DNA from: Archangiaceae bacterium
Lineage (GTDB): Bacteria > Myxococcota > Myxococcia > Myxococcales > Myxococcaceae
DNA: 64,000 nucleotides
Direction of reading: 5' to 3'
Assembly (NCBI GenBank): GCA_016714225.1
Contig: JADJNS010000008.1
Span: forward strand, 413,494 to 477,493
In this document: positions 61,106-64,000 of the stretch, one piece after another
How positions within the stretch are numbered: the stretch's first letter is position 1
How the letters are laid out: every line of letters starts with the position of its first letter
The notes under the pieces: generated by a model
What the model saw: only the letters and a program-made list of their open reading frames with translations
Databases searched by the model: none
Told to the model about the DNA's origin: nothing
Translations under genes and position numbers: made by a program

Positions 61106-62539
61106 ATGCCGATTCGCGGAAAGGTCTACATCGTCCCAGACGCCGCGAAGCGCTCGTGGCGCATGGTGGTGCACAACACCGGCGACGGGGCGATCGGCGT
61201 CACCAACAACATCTTCCCCAAGGGCGTGAACCACGAGCAGCAGTTCGTTCACGACGATCACGTGCGCTATGGCCACGGCCTGCCGGTGAACCCGGGCGGG
61301 GTGAGCTTTCAAGAATTTCAAGAGGGCGCGCCCTACAACAACCAGCCCATTCGCGAGGGCTCGACCCTGCGGGTCGGCTTGCGAGGGCTGGCCTGGCAGG
61401 CGGTCGAGCTGCCGCCCCTGGGCTCCGACCCCATCGAGCTCGATCTGGCCGATTTCGTCTGGTACGGCGGCAACGCCCAGAGCTCACGCGCCGACGTGAA
61501 CTACATGGACCAGTACGCCAGCCAGGCGCGGAACAAGCTCAGCCGCAACGTGGCCAACGGCGCGCAGGTGCTGGCCGAGATCGAAGCGCTGATGAACCCC
61601 AACCTGCCCAAGGTGAAAGGGCAGGCGTCGATCACCGCGGTGCCCAACGACCGCGGCCAGCTCAGCCACTGGGAGGTGCGCTTCAAGAACGCTTCTCCCC
61701 AGCCGTTCATCGGCACCGTCGCCTTCGACGGCGCGAACAAGAACGACGGCATCGGCCTCGAGTCGATGGCGCTGCCCGCCGAGACCTCTGAGGCCATGCA
61801 GCGCATCGAGGCGCTCGGCAACTACGGCGCCACCGCGAAGCCGGGCGCAGGCCTTCGCCTGGGCGTGCGCGGCTACGGCTATCTCGAGACCCAGCTGCCC
61901 GACGCGGGCACCGTCGAGTTCGACGTCTCGCACTTCACCAAAGACTCCAGCTCGTTCGCCGAGGAGTACTTCGACCCCGCCGCAGTGCGCGACAAGCAGA
62001 ACGAGAAGCGCGACCGGGTGCAGTTCTGGGAGAACGGCAAGGCGATCAACGACGAGCTCAAGCCCAAGACGCTGCACGGCGACGAGGCGAGGGCGAAGTC
62101 GACCTTCGACGCACCGGGCGTCTCGGTCGAGGCGGTCGAAGACGGCCCCGAGACGCCGGGCGGTGGCTGGGTAGTGACGGTGAAGAACCCGCTGCCGAAA
62201 GAAGACGATCGCGGCGAGCTGGGCTTCGTGGCCACCCTGCGGCTGGGCCCCGACGGGTGGGACCCCGCGGTGCTCAAGCCGAAGAAGCTCAGCGCCCAGG
62301 AAGACACCAAGACCTGGTTCATACCCCGCAACTCCGAGGTGAACGGCGTCGCCGCCAAGACCGGCACCAAGCTGATCATCGGTACCCGCGGCCTGGGCTG
62401 GGTCGGCACCGTGGCGCTGCCCGCCAAGGGCAAGTCGGTCGACGCCGCCGCCGACTTCGACAAGGCCTGGGGCTTTCGCGAAGACCAGTACAACCGCAGG
62501 AACCTCGAGCCCGAGTTCTGGTCTCGCTGCCGAGACTGA
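61106..62539 (+). CDS. protein of three tandem beta-rich repeats, unknown family
   Basis: A 477-residue cytoplasmic protein without signal, Cys-pairs or membrane helix. It consists of three units of about 155 residues. Each starts with an aromatic beta-strand pair (WRMVVHNTGDGAIGVTNN, HWEVRFKNASPQPFIGTV, GWVVTVKNPLPKEDDRGEL). Each ends with the same turn-strand motif: LRVGLRGLAWQAVELPPLG, LRLGVRGYGYLETQLPDAG and LIIGTRGLGWVGTVALPAKG, each followed by an acidic 'D..DF' or 'FDVSHF' block. No catalytic motif is visible. It lies 34 bases after the methyltransferase, and ATG follows GAAAGGGCGG. Role unknown. Confidence 0.7.
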   Translation: MPIRGKVYIVPDAAKRSWRMVVHNTGDGAIGVTNNIFPKGVNHEQQFVHDDHVRYGHGLPVNPGGVSFQEFQEGAPYNNQPIREGSTLRVGLRGLAWQAVELPPLGSDPIELDLADFVWYGGNAQSSRADVNYMDQYASQARNKLSRNVANGAQVLAEIEALMNPNLPKVKGQASITAVPNDRGQLSHWEVRFKNASPQPFIGTVAFDGANKNDGIGLESMALPAETSEAMQRIEALGNYGATAKPGAGLRLGVRGYGYLETQLPDAGTVEFDVSHFTKDSSSFAEEYFDPAAVRDKQNEKRDRVQFWENGKAINDELKPKTLHGDEARAKSTFDAPGVSVEAVEDGPETPGGGWVVTVKNPLPKEDDRGELGFVATLRLGPDGWDPAVLKPKKLSAQEDTKTWFIPRNSEVNGVAAKTGTKLIIGTRGLGWVGTVALPAKGKSVDAAADFDKAWGFREDQYNRRNLEPEFWSRCRD

Positions 62540-62547
62540 ACGCGCCC

Positions 62548-62877
62548 ATGGAGCTCAACCGCGCCACCTTGCCCGCCATCGCCAGGGCCATCGCCGATGA
62601 TCTGCTCCAGTCGGGGGCGGTGCTGGTCGATGCGCCCTTCGTCGAGCGCCTGCAGCTCTCCATCGCCTCGGTGCTGGTCGACGCGCTCTTGCCCCCCAAA
62701 GAGGGCCTGCCGATCGCCAAGAGCGCGAACCCCAACGCGCTGGCCGCGCAGCTCTCGCAGGCGCTGGTGGCCGAGCCGGTGATTCGCGCCGTTCGGGTCG
62801 CTCCCGATGCGCTCAAGGGGCAGATCAAGGCCGTGCTGTCACGCACCTTGAAAAGCGAGGGCGGCTCATCGGGGTGA
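62548..62877 (+). CDS. small helical protein, unknown
   Basis: A 109-residue all-helical protein (LPAIARAIADDLLQSGAVLV, VERLQLSIASVLVDALLP, AAQLSQALVAEPVIRAVRV). No signal, Cys or recognised domain. The ATG lies 8 bases after the previous stop, so it belongs to the same operon. The frame is open further upstream over the preceding gene, but that part reads as Arg/Pro-rich nonsense. Confidence 0.6.
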   Translation: MELNRATLPAIARAIADDLLQSGAVLVDAPFVERLQLSIASVLVDALLPPKEGLPIAKSANPNALAAQLSQALVAEPVIRAVRVAPDALKGQIKAVLSRTLKSEGGSSG

Positions 62878-62967
62878 CACCCGGGTCCGTGGGTTCACGG
62901 TTGCGAAGTTATTGAGGTAAGTCATCGAAAAGTGCTGCCCTCGGACCACCAAGAGGTGAAGTGAGTC

Positions 62968-64000
62968 ATGGTCGACAAGCTCAAAGCGATGGTCGTCTCG
63001 CCCCTGGCCCGCGCGGTCATCGAGGCGCCTGATCTGCGCGGCGCAAGGCCGCGCTCGAGCGCGAGGTGGTGCGGCAGATCGGCGACGGCTACGACCCGCA
63101 CCTCGACGCGGCGGCGCAGACTTCGCTGCCCAAGAACGCCGCCACCGTGGCCGCCGATCGGGCCGATCTCGCCGAGCGCAGGCTGCACCAGAGCCTCAGG
63201 GTGCTGCGCCGAGAGGGCGCGGCCGAGTCGGCCCCCATCGCGCTCGACGCGCTGGCGCACGACGCGGTTCGGGGCTTCATCGAGACCTCGGGCTGGCGGC
63301 GTCTGGCCGCGCTCGGCGCCCAGGGCGAGCTCGGCTCACCCGAGGCGCTGCGGCTGTACGCGCTGCTGTCGAAGCCGCTCGACCTCGAGGCCTGCCGTGA
63401 GGTGGCGACGCTCGCGGTGGCACCGAACGAGAACGCGCCCGCGGGCCCGGCGAACGGCGCAGCGGCCAAGGCGGTCACCGCCGCCGACGTCGATGCGCTG
63501 CTCGAGGTGCTCACCTCGAAAGACCCCAGCTTCGGCAACCTGGTGCGCGAGAAGCTCGCCAACGGTGCCGGCATGGCCGAGGTCTCGGCGATGCTGCGCC
63601 AGCGCAGAGAGCCCGTCTCACCGAACGCCGTGCCTCAAGTCGCCGACGACCGCGGCGACCGCGGCGGGCTCACGTTCAGCCTCTCGCTCAACAAGTGGGT
63701 GCCGCTCGATCGCAGCTTCGACTACGGCATCACCCTGAGCCGGCTGTTCGACTACGAAGTGACCGGCGTCGTCTCGGGCCGCACCGAGCTGGCGCAGCGG
63801 CTGAGCCAGCTGGCCGTCGACCCGATCTGCGGCAACGCCCTGGTGCCCGCCGAGAAGATCTCCGCCTTCGTCGACGATCTCGCCGATGCCGGCCGCCTCG
63901 AAGACCCGCGCCTCAAGGCGCTGCTCGACACGCCCATGCAGATGGTGTTCTCGACCACCGACGGCGACAAGGTTCCGGTGAGCGCCGACTGGGAGCTGCC
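62968..64000 (+). CDS. unrecognised protein, frameshifted and cut by window edge
   Basis: At least 345 residues, running off the window end. ATG with AGAGGTG about 8 bases upstream begins MVDKLKAMVVSPLARAVIEAPDLRGA. At 63041-63047 (gcgcaag) one base is missing, and the second frame continues KAALEREVVRQIGDGYDPHL … LDALAHDAVRGF … LVREKLANGAG … LSLNKWVPLDRSFDYGITLSRLF … VVSGRTELAQRLSQL. The second frame is open to the window end. No family was recognised. The last third has a mixed alpha/beta pattern. It is the last gene of the MshC-like operon as far as visible. Confidence 0.6.

Overview
The window is about 64 kb of very GC-rich DNA with dense coding on both strands. It looks like the chromosome of a predatory or social delta-proteobacterium (Myxococcota). 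The evidence is the mix of families: Ser/Thr kinases with HRD-type loops and PEGA or Pro/Ala tails, FHA-sigma54 activators, TPR proteins with C-terminal membrane helices, Cys-rich kelch, RCC1, FG-GAP and beta-helix lipoproteins, Gly/Ala-linker lipoproteins, and two DUF1592-DUF1552 pairs. Genus cannot be told from the sequence. No phage, IS element, rRNA or CRISPR array was seen.

Layout. 0-5.3 kb (+): the 3' end of recG, a zinc-ribbon protein, a small membrane protein, a CinA-like protein and a DUF5916 outer-membrane protein. 5.3-10.3 kb (-): a 1670-residue TPR protein. 10.5-15.3 kb: a Ser/Thr kinase operon (kinase, TPR/membrane protein, beta-helix lipoprotein) facing away from an FHA-sigma54 activator. 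15.3-15.9 kb: a non-coding stretch with two copies of a palindromic repeat. 15.9-19.8 kb: a D-2-hydroxyacid dehydrogenase and a first DUF1592/DUF1552 pair. 20-31.6 kb: housekeeping and envelope genes (hutH, aspartate kinase, ComEA-like, a zinc-finger protein with T-x-M-F-G repeats, an NlpC/P60-like lipoprotein, a HEAT/TPR lipoprotein, an SpmA-SpmB fusion, an Hsp70). 32.06 kb: tRNA-Val(CAC). 32.2-40.6 kb: an accessory-looking stretch with an orphan glycosyltransferase-like protein, an exported six-repeat lipoprotein, badly broken genes and a Gly/Ala-linker lipoprotein. 40.6-45.5 kb (-): RCC1 lipoprotein, Ser/Thr kinase, TPR/membrane protein and FHA-sigma54 activator in one row. 45.7-49.8 kb (+): a second DUF1592/DUF1552 pair and a small lipoprotein. 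49.8-56.0 kb (-): FG-GAP/beta-helix lipoprotein, then a kelch lipoprotein, TPR and membrane protein operon. 56.1-64 kb: divergent units with a glycogen-synthase-like glycosyltransferase and SCP2-like protein on one side, and an MshC-type cysteine ligase, a methyltransferase and three unrecognised proteins on the other.

Two things stand out. The first is the MshC-like cysteine:aminoglycoside ligase, from a pathway known mainly in Actinobacteria, set between a retaining-type glycosyltransferase and a methyltransferase. This could be a route to an unknown cysteine-sugar conjugate. The second is the unusual number of reading-frame breaks, at least nine genes, often at short runs or dinucleotide repeats and including an Hsp70. 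Most of these are probably sequence errors, so the affected genes should be read as frameshift-joined products until resequenced.
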